Assembly (NCBI RefSeq): GCF_036169555.1
Contig: NZ_CP108032.1
Span: forward strand, 2,046,001-2,110,000
Direction of reading: 5' to 3'
Source of the DNA: Streptomyces sp. NBC_00306
GTDB lineage: Bacteria; Actinomycetota; Actinomycetes; Streptomycetales; Streptomycetaceae
Length of the DNA: 64,000 nucleotides
The notes below the pieces were generated by a model. That model saw only the letters and a list, made by a program, of their open reading frames with translations, was not told the origin of the DNA and did not search any database. How positions within the stretch are numbered: position 1 is the stretch's first letter; every line of letters begins with the position of its first letter. This document shows, piece after piece, positions 48,284 through 56,796 of this stretch. The translations under genes and the position numbers were made by a program.

Positions 48284-49315
48284 TCAGACGCGGGTGACCG
48301 ACGAGACGGGCATCATGCCGACCGGGTCGTAGCGCACCGGGGCGCCGGGATAGGGCGCGTGCACCACCTGCCCGTTGCCCATGTACATCGCGATGTGGCT
48401 GGCGTCGCTGCGGTACGCCACCAGGTCACCGGGGCGGGCCTCGGAGAGGGAGACCTGGCGGCCGGCGTAGCGCTGCGCCTGCGAGGTGCGCGGCAGTCCG
48501 ACGCCGGCCTGGGCGTACGACCACTGGGTGAGCCCCGAACAGTCGAATCCCGAGGGCCCGTTGGCACCCCAGACGTAGGGGCGGCCCACCGCGTTGCGGG
48601 CGGCCATCACCGCGGCGGCGGCCCGGGCCGAGGAGGGGGCGAGGCCGGAGAGCTCGGGCAGTGTGCCGCGTCCCGAGCGGGAGGCGCGGTCGAAGTCGGC
48701 GCGGTCCTCGGAGGACAGCGAGTTGAGCAGGCGCCGGGCCTCTCCCAGTTTGCGTTCGACGGTGCGCTTGTGACGAGCGACGGCCGCCTGGCTGCGCTCC
48801 AGTTCGACGAGGTCGCGAGCGGCTTCCGCACGCTCCTGGCCGAGTCTTCGCTGGGCCTGCTGGAGCTCCCGCAGGGCGGTGGCCTGACGCTCGCTGATGC
48901 GGTCCAGCGTCGCGGCCTTCTCCAGATAGGTGTCGGGGTTCCCGGAGAGGAGCAGTTCGAGCGCCGGGTCCATGCCGCCGGAGCGGTACTGCGCCCCCGC
49001 GACCGAACCGAGCGCGCCACGCATCCGGTTGATGCGCTCCTGGCCCCGGGCGACGCTGTCCTGCGCGTGGCCCACGTCCTCGCGCAGCCGGTCGGCCTTC
49101 TCACCGGCCTTGTTGAACTGCTCGGTGGCCTTCTCGGCCTCCTCGAAGAGCCGGTCGACCGTGGCGCGCGAGGAGTCCGGCCCGTCGCCGGGATCGGCGA
49201 CGGCCGCCGGTGCGGCCCCGAGCGCCGCAGCGGCCGTTGCCGCCGCGGCGGACAGTACGGTGACCCGGGCGCTGTGAGTGAGACCGGGCTGTGAGGACCG
49301 TCGATGGGACGCCAC
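48284..49315 (-). CDS. Secreted C40 (NlpC/P60) peptidoglycan hydrolase
   Basis: The product has 343 residues from the GTG at 49315 (ASHRRSSQPGLTHSARVT follows). A signal peptide ends near AAPAAVADPGD. A coiled-coil region spans about 50-190. The C-terminal NlpC/P60 domain has the catalytic Cys in GPSGFDCSGLTQWSYAQAG, His in SDASHIAMYMGNGQVVHAPY, and a VGRPYVWGANG entry. It cleaves stem peptides between D-Glu and mDAP. It is a paralogue of the hydrolase upstream, and the N-termini and coils are similar. No riboswitch in its own 182-base leader. Confidence 0.93.
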   Translation of the reverse strand: MASHRRSSQPGLTHSARVTVLSAAAATAAAALGAAPAAVADPGDGPDSSRATVDRLFEEAEKATEQFNKAGEKADRLREDVGHAQDSVARGQERINRMRGALGSVAGAQYRSGGMDPALELLLSGNPDTYLEKAATLDRISERQATALRELQQAQRRLGQERAEAARDLVELERSQAAVARHKRTVERKLGEARRLLNSLSSEDRADFDRASRSGRGTLPELSGLAPSSARAAAAVMAARNAVGRPYVWGANGPSGFDCSGLTQWSYAQAGVGLPRTSQAQRYAGRQVSLSEARPGDLVAYRSDASHIAMYMGNGQVVHAPYPGAPVRYDPVGMMPVSSVTRV

Positions 49316-49421
49316 GAACCGCGCTCCCTTCCGCTGGACGAGGTGCACGAGGGATGGTGCGCGGCAGACAGTAGCCGGGCGATCACGCAGCGGCCAACGA
49401 CCGTATCGTGCACAGACAGTG

Positions 49422-49456
49422 ACGCCCCACCGGAGACCACAGGTCACCGGCGGGGC
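49422..49456 (-). terminator. Hairpin between the two NlpC/P60 genes
   Basis: Arms cgccccaccgg and ccggcggggcg pair in 10 of 11 positions with a loop of about 13 bases, just after the stop of the upstream hydrolase gene. Confidence 0.5.
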
Positions 49457-49497
49457 GCAGCGTCAGCAGGAGGTGCGGGAAATCGCCCGATTGGGCG

Positions 49498-50523
49498 TCA
49501 GATGCGCACGCCGAACTGGAAGGGCATGTTGTTGATGGACTCGTAGCGCACGTTGGCTCCGCTCCGCGGCGCGTGCAGCACCTGGCCGTTGCCCGCGTAG
49601 AAGCCGACGTGGTGCAGGTCGCCGTAGAAGATCACCAGGTCGCCCTGCTTGAGGGCGCTCTGGGAGTAGATCCGGGTGCCGGCGTTGGCCTGCGACTGCG
49701 AGGTGCGCGGTATGCCGACACCGGCCTGGGCGAACGCCCAGGAGGTGAGGCCGGAGCAGTCGAAGGAGTTGGGGCCGGAGGCGCCGTAGACGTACGGCGT
49801 ACCGATCTTGCTCTGGGCGGCGGCGAACGCGGCGGACGCGCGCTGCGAGGCGGGCACCGCAGCACCGAGGTTCACACGCTCGCTCGCGCGGTCGGCGCGG
49901 GTCTCGTCGGCGGCGAGGGAGGCACGCTCCTGCGCGCTCAGGGAGTTCAGCAGCTTCTGCGCGGACGCGAGCTTGGACTGGACTTCCTTCTTCTTCGTGC
50001 CGAGCTGCTTGCGCGTGTCGGCCAGGTCGCCGAGCTTACTCTGGGCTTCCTTGCGCTGCTGCGCGAGGGTGCGCTGCTTCGTCTGGATCTCGGTGAGCGC
50101 CTCGGTCTGCTTGGCGCCGAGCTGGTCCAGCGCGGAGGCCTTGTCGAGGTAGCTGTCCGGGTCGGAGGAGAGGAAGAGCTGTACGGCCGGGTCGATGCCG
50201 CCGGAGCGGTACTGGGCGCTGGCCACCGAACCGAGGCCGTCCCGCAGGGTGTTGAGCTCGTCCTGACCGCGGGCGACCTTGTCCTGGATGGCGTCGACCT
50301 GCTTCTGGAGCTTGTCCTGCTGCTCCTTGGCGCCGTTGTACTTCTCGGTGGCCTTCTCGGCCTCTTCGTAGAGCTTGTCGACCTTTTCCTTGACGTCGCT
50401 CTTGCTCGGCTTCGGATCAGCCTGGGCGGCCTGGGAAGTGAGGGCGACGGCCGCTGCCGCGGTCGCGGTGAGCACGGTCACGCGGGTGCGGCTCGGCTGC
50501 TTGGGACGACGGTGGGACGCCAC
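49498..50523 (-). CDS. Secreted C40 (NlpC/P60) peptidoglycan hydrolase under c-di-AMP riboswitch control
   Basis: The product has 341 residues from the GTG at 50523 (ASHRRPKQPSRTRVTVLTAT follows), preceded by AAGGAG. A signal peptide ends at SQAAQADPKP. The coiled-coil segment (about 45-200) has KYNGAKEQQDKLQKQVDAIQ. The NlpC/P60 core is ASGPNSFDCSGLTSWAFAQ with catalytic Cys, and LHHVGFYAGNGQVLHAP with His. As in other Streptomyces wall-lytic genes, a ydaO-type leader lies upstream. It probably loosens peptidoglycan during growth and germination (inference). Confidence 0.94.
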   Translation of the reverse strand: MASHRRPKQPSRTRVTVLTATAAAAVALTSQAAQADPKPSKSDVKEKVDKLYEEAEKATEKYNGAKEQQDKLQKQVDAIQDKVARGQDELNTLRDGLGSVASAQYRSGGIDPAVQLFLSSDPDSYLDKASALDQLGAKQTEALTEIQTKQRTLAQQRKEAQSKLGDLADTRKQLGTKKKEVQSKLASAQKLLNSLSAQERASLAADETRADRASERVNLGAAVPASQRASAAFAAAQSKIGTPYVYGASGPNSFDCSGLTSWAFAQAGVGIPRTSQSQANAGTRIYSQSALKQGDLVIFYGDLHHVGFYAGNGQVLHAPRSGANVRYESINNMPFQFGVRI

Positions 50524-50529
50524 GCGGGC

Positions 50530-50690
50530 GAGCTCCTTCTTCCTCAGCCGCCTACCGGGCAGTGGGGGGTGAACCCCGGCTCCGCGCACACAGCTCCCCC
50601 GGGAAAAAGCTGACGTGCACAGAAGTGGCGGTTCCTTCGCTGTCACCCCGGATGGGTGATCAACCGCGCGAAGGTTCGAGGCCTGACCTT
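50530..50690 (-). ncRNA. Cyclic di-AMP riboswitch (ydaO-yuaA type)
   Basis: On the minus strand the leader reads gacagcgaaggaaccgccac in the first half, matching the GGAACCGC core, then ggggttcaccccccactgcc and ggtaggcggctgaggaag near the end, before the AAGGAG site of the hydrolase gene. In S. coelicolor similar switches precede rpfA and other wall hydrolase genes. Boundaries are approximate. Confidence 0.78.
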
Positions 50691-50761
50691 AGTGACCTTC
50701 TTGTGATCACTTCAAATCCTGTCGGGAAAAATGTTTGGCGCGGAGGGCATTCTTTACTCAC

Positions 50762-50778
50762 ATCACACGCGTTGTGAT
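50762..50778. promoter_or_regulatory. Palindrome upstream of the riboswitch
   Basis: atcaca / tgtgat with a 5-base centre, in an unusually AT-rich patch (about 50690-50790) ahead of the c-di-AMP switch. A second smaller palindrome gtgatcac lies near 50703-50712. The rest of the gap up to 50841 holds nothing else I can name. Confidence 0.45.
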
Positions 50779-50841
50779 TGCCACTTGACGCAACGTTCCG
50801 CCGAGAGTGGAGCGAATCGGCGCAAGGGGTACGCAAGTTGC

Positions 50842-52203
50842 TCAGACGCGCGAAAGCCGCTTCAGCAACAAAACGGACGCGACCGGCCGGGCCCCCGCCT
50901 TCGCCACACCGTCGGCGACCTCGCGGTCGGTGGAGACCACCACGACGGGCCGGCCGGGCGGCTCCGCGCGCACCAGCTGGCGGATCAGCTCGTCGGCCGT
51001 CACACCCGGCTTGGAGAACAGCACGCGCACACCTCGCGGCGGTGCCAGCAGCACCGGGGCGGCCAGCTCGGCCCCGTCGAAGACACAGGTGATCTCGGCC
51101 CCGGTCTGCGCCGCGAGCATGGAGAGCCCGCCGAGCAGCCGCAGTCGCTGCTTCTCCAGCGGCATCGTCGGATAGCCGGTCTTGGTGACGTTGTAGCCGT
51201 CGACGACGAGATGCGCCTGCGGCAGCGCGAGCAGTTGGTCGAGCAGCGCGGGGTCGGTCTCCGACAGGGCCCGGGCCGCGATGTCCTTGGGTGACATCCG
51301 TCCGGGCTCGACCGCGTCGACCGTGTCCGCGGGGTGCACGGACGCGGGCGGCAGGGCCAGTTCACGGCGCAGCCCCTGCGCGGACTCCAGCACGGTGTCC
51401 AGCAGCAGCCGCAGGCGCATGTCCTCGACGGAGCGCCCCTCACGGGCGGCACGGCGTCCGGCCTCGACCGCGGCCTCCGCCTCGCCGAGACGGGCCTTGA
51501 GACGTCTGCTCTCGCTCTCGGCGGCCGAGACCTGGACCGCGGCCTCGGACCTGATGGTGTCGATCTCGGCGTTCACCCGGCGCAGCGCGGCCTCGCCGCG
51601 CTTGACGTCGCTCTGGGCGCTGCGCAGCTTGCGGCGAAGCGATTCGGCTTCCTTGCGGGCCGTCTCCAGCTCGGTGCGCAGCCGTTCGGTCTCGCTCTTG
51701 GTCAGACCGCGCGCCTCGACGAGTTCCTCACGCAGCCGCTCCAGTTCGCGCCGGCCGGCCTCGTCCGCACGCTCGGCGTCGGCGCGCTGCGCCTCCTCGC
51801 CGGCGGCGGCGACAAGTTTCACCCATCCGGTGGGCCGCAGAACGTAGGCGGCGGCCGCCACGTCGAGTGGATCGGCCGCCGCGGGCGGCGATCCCGCCGT
51901 CAACGCCCCGCACAGTTCGGGCTGCGCCTGGGTGAGCCGTTCCGCGATGCGCTGCCGGAAGACGGGGTCGCTCTCCAGGGCCGCGGCCATCGCGTTGCCC
52001 GCGAACTTGGCGCGGCGGGAGGGGGTGAAACGGGCGTACTGCCGCAACTGGGTGGGCAGTTCCGCGACGGTGAGCCCGCCGAAGGCGTCCGAGACCAGCG
52101 CCACGACCCGGCGCCGCACACCTTCCGGCAACGGCCGGTCGAGCGCCTCTGCGGCGTCACCGGCCGCACCGGCCGGCTCGGCGCCGCTGTCAGGCTGCTC
52201 CAC
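50842..52203 (-). CDS. NYN-domain RNase-like protein with coiled coil
   Basis: The product has 453 residues. The N-terminal third has no named motif. A long coiled coil covers about 145-275 (RRELERLREELVEARGLTKS; SLRRKLRSAQSDVKRGEAAL). The C-terminal NYN (PIN-like) domain (about 335-453) has Asp in HLVVDGYNVTKTGYP, ITCVFDGAELAAP and VVVVSTDREVADGV, as in RapZ-unrelated NYN nucleases such as YacP. Probably RNA cleavage. It is upstream of a zinc ribbon gene and divergent from the AT-rich region. Confidence 0.88.
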   Translation of the reverse strand: MEQPDSGAEPAGAAGDAAEALDRPLPEGVRRRVVALVSDAFGGLTVAELPTQLRQYARFTPSRRAKFAGNAMAAALESDPVFRQRIAERLTQAQPELCGALTAGSPPAAADPLDVAAAAYVLRPTGWVKLVAAAGEEAQRADAERADEAGRRELERLREELVEARGLTKSETERLRTELETARKEAESLRRKLRSAQSDVKRGEAALRRVNAEIDTIRSEAAVQVSAAESESRRLKARLGEAEAAVEAGRRAAREGRSVEDMRLRLLLDTVLESAQGLRRELALPPASVHPADTVDAVEPGRMSPKDIAARALSETDPALLDQLLALPQAHLVVDGYNVTKTGYPTMPLEKQRLRLLGGLSMLAAQTGAEITCVFDGAELAAPVLLAPPRGVRVLFSKPGVTADELIRQLVRAEPPGRPVVVVSTDREVADGVAKAGARPVASVLLLKRLSRV

Positions 52204-52238
52204 GATCCGTCACCCCACTACCCGTTCGGGCCACTCCC

Positions 52239-52481
52239 TCAGGAGGCGGCGCCCGGCCTGTCCACCAGCTCGATCTTGTCCACCGCGTTGCACCAGCGGC
52301 AGCGCACCGACTCGATGGTCTCACTGACCACGTCACGCTCTTCGACGGTCGGCTCTCCGGCCAGGTCCAGATGGACGTACTCCACGACCTTCGACGAGCG
52401 CGTGACGTCGAAGCGGGTGAGGTTCCCGCAGAGCGTGCAGCGCCAGCGGGTCTGGTCCGTCGGCGAGGGAACCGTCGTCAT
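52239..52481 (-). CDS. Small zinc-ribbon protein
   Basis: The product has 80 residues from the ATG at 52481. Two CxxC pairs (CTLCGNLTRFDV near 15 and VRCRWCNAVDKIEL near 60) form a treble-clef or zinc ribbon. Between them lies VVEYVHLDLAGEPTVEERD. It lies 35 bases before the NYN gene and is probably cotranscribed, which suggests RNA-linked work. Function unknown. Confidence 0.82.
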   Translation of the reverse strand: MTTVPSPTDQTRWRCTLCGNLTRFDVTRSSKVVEYVHLDLAGEPTVEERDVVSETIESVRCRWCNAVDKIELVDRPGAAS

Positions 52482-52632
52482 CGTTCCGTCCTCGTTTCGT
52501 CGTGCGGATGCAGGTGCCGCGGTGCGCCGTCGAACTGCGGATGTACTCCCTGTAACCCTACGGCCTCGCAGGTACCCCGCGGCACGGCGAGGCACTCTGT
52601 ACCGTTCCGGCCCGCTACGCCATGCTCTGTCC

Positions 52633-53355
52633 ATGATCGGTTGGCGGAGGGTGCGGGGCGCGGTGACCAGGCCCTCGGTGACGTACGGCCTGATCGCCGT
52701 CTGCTGCGTGGTCTTCCTCATCAGCCCGGTCTCGGGGCTGAACCCGTCGTACGGCACGGGTGACGCGTGGCTCGCGGCGCAGAGCGTGTACTTCGAGCGG
52801 TGGGGCGTGATCCCGGGCCGGCTGATGACCGGCTCCCCGGACACGCTGCTCACCCCGTTCACCGCGCTCTTCGTGCACGGGAACTGGCTGCACCTGCTCG
52901 GCAACATGCTCTTCCTCTACGTCTTCGGCGCGATGGTGGAGGAGCGCATGGGGCCGCTGGAGTTCGCCCTGTTCTACCTGGGCACCGGCGCCCTCGCCCT
53001 GCTCGCCTACGCGGCGGCCAACGCCGAGTCCGAGCAGACCCTGGTGGGAGCGTCCGGGGCGATCTCGGGGGTGCTCGGCGCCTTCCTTCTCCTCTTCCCG
53101 AAGGCCCGGGTCACCAGTCTCTTCCCTTTCCTCTTCTTCCTGCCGCTGCGTTTCCCCGCCTGGATCGTGCTGATCTTCTGGTTCGTCCTCCAGTGGCTGG
53201 CCGCGTCGGGGGCCGGCGAGGGCGGGCCCGGCGTCGCCTACCTCGCGCACGTGGTGGGCTTCGGTACCGGGTTCCTCTATGCCTGGGGGCGGTTCCGGCG
53301 TCCGGCTAGAGTGAAGGCCCCAGCAGCGGCCACCGAGGGAGAAAGCCAGCCGTGA
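52633..53355 (+). CDS. Rhomboid-family intramembrane serine protease
   Basis: The product has 240 residues with six helices. The HxxxN motif is FVHGNWLHLLGNMLFLYVFG near 78-97, catalytic Ser is in LVGASGAISGVLGAF near 140, and catalytic His in VAYLAHVVGFGTGFLYAWG near 205. It cleaves transmembrane substrates. The ATG at 52633 is the first after a promoter-like gap. The RAM gene overlaps its stop by 4 bases. Confidence 0.93.
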   Translation: MIGWRRVRGAVTRPSVTYGLIAVCCVVFLISPVSGLNPSYGTGDAWLAAQSVYFERWGVIPGRLMTGSPDTLLTPFTALFVHGNWLHLLGNMLFLYVFGAMVEERMGPLEFALFYLGTGALALLAYAAANAESEQTLVGASGAISGVLGAFLLLFPKARVTSLFPFLFFLPLRFPAWIVLIFWFVLQWLAASGAGEGGPGVAYLAHVVGFGTGFLYAWGRFRRPARVKAPAAATEGESQP

Positions 53356-53633
53356 TCACTGCGATCGTGCTCATCAAGACCAGCGTGGACCGCATTCCCG
53401 AGATCGCCGAGTCCATCGCGGCGCTGGACAGCGTCAGCGAGGTCTTCTCCGTCACGGGCACCTACGACCTGATCGCCATGGTCCGCGTGGCGAAGCACGA
53501 CGACCTGGCGGACGTGATCCCCGGCCGCATCAGCAAGATCCAGGGTGTCGAGGGCACGGACACGCACGTCGCGTTCCGTACGTACTCGCAGCACGACCTG
53601 GAGGCGGCGTTCGCGATCGGTCTGGACTCCTAG
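53352..53633 (+). CDS. Stand-alone Lrp/AsnC RAM-domain protein
   Basis: The product has 93 residues and begins with a GTG in the rhomboid stop. It is a lone ligand-binding domain (ITAIVLIKTSVDRIPEIAES; VFSVTGTYDLIAMVRVAKHD) without the helix-turn-helix. The ligand is probably an amino acid, and the protein may modulate a full-length Lrp regulator. It ends before a bidirectional terminator. Confidence 0.93.
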   Translation: MITAIVLIKTSVDRIPEIAESIAALDSVSEVFSVTGTYDLIAMVRVAKHDDLADVIPGRISKIQGVEGTDTHVAFRTYSQHDLEAAFAIGLDS

Positions 53634-53675
53634 AGGCCATCGGTCCAGGCGCCCGGGGACGGGCCCCGGCACACG

Positions 53676-53707
53676 AAGAAGCCCGCGCCGTCCGGCGCGG
53701 GCTTCTT
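53676..53707. terminator. Bidirectional terminator between RAM gene and class V aminotransferase
   Basis: A 14-base perfect stem aagaagcccgcgcc / ggcgcgggcttctt with a 4-base loop. A-run and T-run at its two ends let it stop transcription from both sides. Confidence 0.92.
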
Positions 53708-53721
53708 GCATGGTCGGTCGC

Positions 53722-55167
53722 TCAGACGGCGGGCACGCAGCGGCCGTCCTCGGTGCGGTACTGCCACTTCGCGCCCTCGCGCACCAGTTCCTTCACCGCA
53801 CCGACGAAGCGCTCCACGTGCTCGTCGGGCGTCCCGGCGCCGAAGCTCACCCGGATCGCGTTCAAGGACGCCTCACCCGGCTGGGCCTCGGGGGCGCCGC
53901 ACTCGCCCGGGTCCTGCGGGGCGCTGCCCAGCAGGGTGCGCACCAGCGGGTGGGCGCAGAACAGTCCGTCGCGTACGCCGATGCCGTACTCCGCCGACAG
54001 GGCAGCCGCGAAGTGGGAGCTGTTCCAGCCCTCCACCACGAAGGAGATGACGCCCACCCGCGTGGGGGCCTCCCCTGCGGAACGCGAGGGGGACTCATCA
54101 CCGAACAGCGACAGCACCTTGACCTCCGGCACCGTGGCCAGGCCCTCCAGGACCCTGTCGACCAGGTGCTGCTCACGGGCGACGAGGTTCTCGAAGCCGG
54201 CCTCGGTGAGCGCCTTGCAGGCCGAGGCGATGGAGTAGACGCCGATGACGTTGGGCGAGCCGGCCTCGTGGCGCGCGGGCGTCGTGTGCCACTCGACGTC
54301 CACGCCGCCGTCGGCACGCCGTGCCACCTTGCGCGACGCACCGCCGCCCGCGAGGTACGGCTCCGCCTCCTGCAGCCAGTCCGCCCGGCCCGCGAGCACA
54401 CCCGAGCCGAACGGCGCGTACAGCTTGTGTCCGGAGAACGCCACCCAGTCGACGTCCAGGTCCCGCACCGAGACGGCGTGGTGGGGGGCGAGCTGCGCCG
54501 CGTCCAGGACGATCCGCGCCCCGTGGGCGTGCGCCACTTCCGTGAGCTCCTTCACCGGCCACAGCTCACCCGTCACATTGGACGCTCCGGTCACGCAGAC
54601 CAGCGCCGGGCCGATGGGGTCGCGGCCGGCGAGCGCCTCCTCCAGGGTCCGCACCGCCTCGGCGTGGGTGCGCGGCGCGTTCAGATACGTCACCCGGGCA
54701 TCGCCCCAGGGCAGCAGCGAGGCGTGGTGCTCGGTCTCGAAGACGAAGACGCGGCAGTCCGCCGGCAGCGCGGACGCCAGCAGGTTCAGCGAGTCGGTGG
54801 TGGACCGGGTGAAGACGACCTGGTCGCCCTCGCGGCAGTCGAGGAAGTCGGCGACCGTGACGCGGCTGTTCTCGAAGAGGTCGGTGGACAGCTGCGAGAG
54901 GTACCCGGCGCCGCGGTGGACGCTGCCGTAGTAGGGGGCGTACGCGGCCACGTCGTCCCACACGCGCTGAAGGGCCGGTGCGCTGGCCGCGTAGTCGAGG
55001 GCCGCGTAGGTGACCTCACCGCCGGTCACGAGCGGCACGGTCACGTCACGGCCGAGGACCGGCAGCGGCTCGGCACAGCAGGGGTCGGACCCGGCAGCGG
55101 CGGCGGCCACGTCCGGGGAGAGGGCGGTGGCGGCAGGAGCGGTGGCGGTGTTCAGGCGTGCGGACAT
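53722..55167 (-). CDS. Class V aminotransferase / cysteine desulfurase-like enzyme
   Basis: The product has 481 residues from the ATG at 55167, preceded by GGGAGA. PLP motifs: YAALDYAASAPALQRVWDDV, YGSVHRGAGYLSQLSTDLFE, VFVFETEHHASLLPWG, RIVLDAAQLAPHHAVSVRDL and the Schiff-base Lys in VAFSGHKLYAPFGSGVL. C-terminal FCAHPLVRTLL may carry a reactive Cys. The SAM-IV riboswitch upstream indicates a sulfur or methionine-related task. A desulfurase or lyase is possible; the exact substrate is not shown. Confidence 0.87.
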   Translation of the reverse strand: MSARLNTATAPAATALSPDVAAAAAGSDPCCAEPLPVLGRDVTVPLVTGGEVTYAALDYAASAPALQRVWDDVAAYAPYYGSVHRGAGYLSQLSTDLFENSRVTVADFLDCREGDQVVFTRSTTDSLNLLASALPADCRVFVFETEHHASLLPWGDARVTYLNAPRTHAEAVRTLEEALAGRDPIGPALVCVTGASNVTGELWPVKELTEVAHAHGARIVLDAAQLAPHHAVSVRDLDVDWVAFSGHKLYAPFGSGVLAGRADWLQEAEPYLAGGGASRKVARRADGGVDVEWHTTPARHEAGSPNVIGVYSIASACKALTEAGFENLVAREQHLVDRVLEGLATVPEVKVLSLFGDESPSRSAGEAPTRVGVISFVVEGWNSSHFAAALSAEYGIGVRDGLFCAHPLVRTLLGSAPQDPGECGAPEAQPGEASLNAIRVSFGAGTPDEHVERFVGAVKELVREGAKWQYRTEDGRCVPAV

Positions 55168-55281
55168 GGCGGTATCTCCCGGCAGGAAAGGCGAAATCGG
55201 CTTCAAGAACCCGGCGGTGCGGGGACCTCGACACACGGCGGACGCCGTGCGGAGGGTGTGCTGAAGAAGGGGCTGTACGCC

Positions 55282-55302
55282 CTATCGCATTCGCTTGCTC
55301 AC
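55282..55302 (-). CDS. Six-codon upstream ORF between the SAM-IV switch and the aminotransferase
   Basis: GTG to TAG encodes MSKRMR. AAGGGAG lies seven bases before the GTG, a good ribosome site. The uORF ends 114 bases before the aminotransferase ATG. A palindromic cacggcg / cgccgtg hairpin lies in between (about 55236-55251). It may couple translation with transcription or be chance. Confidence 0.45.
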   Translation of the reverse strand: MSKRMR

Positions 55303-55375
55303 GAGACTGCTCCCTTGAGGACCAGGACCCCAGGGTGTGCAGGGGTCCGCGCTTGCCACAGACCTCGCTGCCTGC

Positions 55376-55461
55376 GGCCTGGTCTTCACCCGGGGCACCC
55401 CGCCACGGACGGAGGGTTGCCGGACAGCGGGCCGGGGCCGTAATCGCTGTCACTCATGACC
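55376..55461 (-). ncRNA. SAM-IV riboswitch
   Basis: On the minus strand the leader shows the SAM-IV elements in order: ggtcatgagtgacagcg, gccccggcccgctg, cggcaaccctcc, tggcggggtgccccgggtga and gaccaggcc. The type is restricted to actinobacteria and binds S-adenosylmethionine. It controls the downstream aminotransferase gene; the 208-base spacer holds the uORF and a hairpin. Confidence 0.88.
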
Positions 55462-55566
55462 TTGGAGAGCATCCTGCCATACGACGCGGACACCGCAAGG
55501 GCGCGGTCCACCATCCGGACCGCGCCCTCGCGCGACGCATCGACCGGTCCTGCCGGCCCCGCCGGA

Positions 55567-56637
55567 TCAGCCCTCGTCGTTGGTGGCGGCCACCCAGCGC
55601 TGGAGCGCGTCGTTCGCGGCCCCCGAGTCGATGGCCCGGGCGGCCTGGGCGACCCCGGCCGCCAGTTGTTCGTTCAGCGTGCCGTCCGTCGGATCCAGCG
55701 CCACCAGGGCGGCCGCCGAGTTCAGCAGGACGGCGTCCCGCACCGGCCCGGTCTCCCCGCCGAGCAGCCGTCTCGCCACATCGGCGTTGTACGAGGCGTC
55801 GGCGCCGCGCAGCGCCTCCACCGGCACCAGGTCGATGCCGATGTCCCGCGGGTCGAACGCCTCCTCGCGCACCGCGCCGTCCCGTACGACCCACACCCGT
55901 GAGGTGGCGGTCGTCGTCAGTTCGTCCAGGCCGTCGTCGCCGCGGAAGACCAGTGCCGACGAGCCGCGCTCGGCGAGCACCCCGGCCATGATGGGCGCCA
56001 TCCGCGCGTCCGCGACCCCGGTGGCCTGCGCCCTGACCTGCGCCGGATTGGTCAGCGGTCCGAGGAAGTTGAAGGTGGTGCGGATGCCCAGTTCCTTGCG
56101 CGCCGCGGCCACATGCCGCAGGGCGGGGTGGAACTTCACCGCGAAGCAGAAGGTGATGCCCGCCTCCTCCGCGACCTCGGCCACCCGCTGCGGGGTGAGC
56201 TGGAGGTTGACGCCGAGCTTCTCCAGCACGTCGGACGCGCCGCTCGCGGACGAGGCCGCGCGGTTTCCGTGCTTGACGACCTTGGCTCCGGTGCCGGCCA
56301 CGACGATGGCCGACATCGTGGAGATGTTCACCGTCTTGGCCCCGTCGCCGCCCGTGCCGACGATGTCGACGCTGCGGCCGGGCACCTGGATCAGGTTCGC
56401 GTGCTCGTACATGGTGCGTACGAGGCCGGAGATCTCCTCGACCGTCTCGCCCTTCGCCCGCAGCGCCACCGCGAACCCGGCGATCTGTGCGTTCGTCGCC
56501 TCACCGCTGAGGATGCGGTCCATCGCCCAGGCGGTGGCGTCGGCGCTCTGGTCGCGGTTGTCGAGCAGCGCGTTCAGCACACTCGGCCAGGAGTGAGCCG
56601 CCACGCTGTCGCCGCCGACCGGGGTCACAACGTTCAT
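55567..56637 (-). CDS. trpD: Anthranilate phosphoribosyltransferase
   Basis: The product has 356 residues from the ATG at 56637, with AGGAG six bases upstream. It transfers phosphoribosyl from PRPP to anthranilate. Motifs: [40 protein letters not shown] and [16 protein letters not shown]. It is 27 kb from trpEG. It is a single gene with its own promoter in the gap to the respiratory cluster. Confidence 0.96.
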   Translation of the reverse strand: MNVVTPVGGDSVAAHSWPSVLNALLDNRDQSADATAWAMDRILSGEATNAQIAGFAVALRAKGETVEEISGLVRTMYEHANLIQVPGRSVDIVGTGGDGAKTVNISTMSAIVVAGTGAKVVKHGNRAASSASGASDVLEKLGVNLQLTPQRVAEVAEEAGITFCFAVKFHPALRHVAAARKELGIRTTFNFLGPLTNPAQVRAQATGVADARMAPIMAGVLAERGSSALVFRGDDGLDELTTTATSRVWVVRDGAVREEAFDPRDIGIDLVPVEALRGADASYNADVARRLLGGETGPVRDAVLLNSAAALVALDPTDGTLNEQLAAGVAQAARAIDSGAANDALQRWVAATNDEG

Positions 56638-56701
56638 GGTCCACTCCTGGGTCCACAGCCGATAAGGGGATGCGTCCACCCTATCCAGCCCCGGAGACGG
56701 C

Positions 56702-56736
56702 GAAGGGCCCCGTCCGACGATTGGACGGGGCCCTTC
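56702..56736 (-). terminator. Terminator of the qcrCAB operon
   Basis: A 14-base perfect stem gaagggccccgtcc / ggacggggcccttc with a 7-base loop, 61 bases after the qcrB stop, before the trpD promoter. Confidence 0.88.
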
Positions 56737-56796
56737 ACCTGCTACTGCCGGGAGGTGCCTTTGGCGCTGTGGCGGCGATGCACTCGCTTCAGGCGG

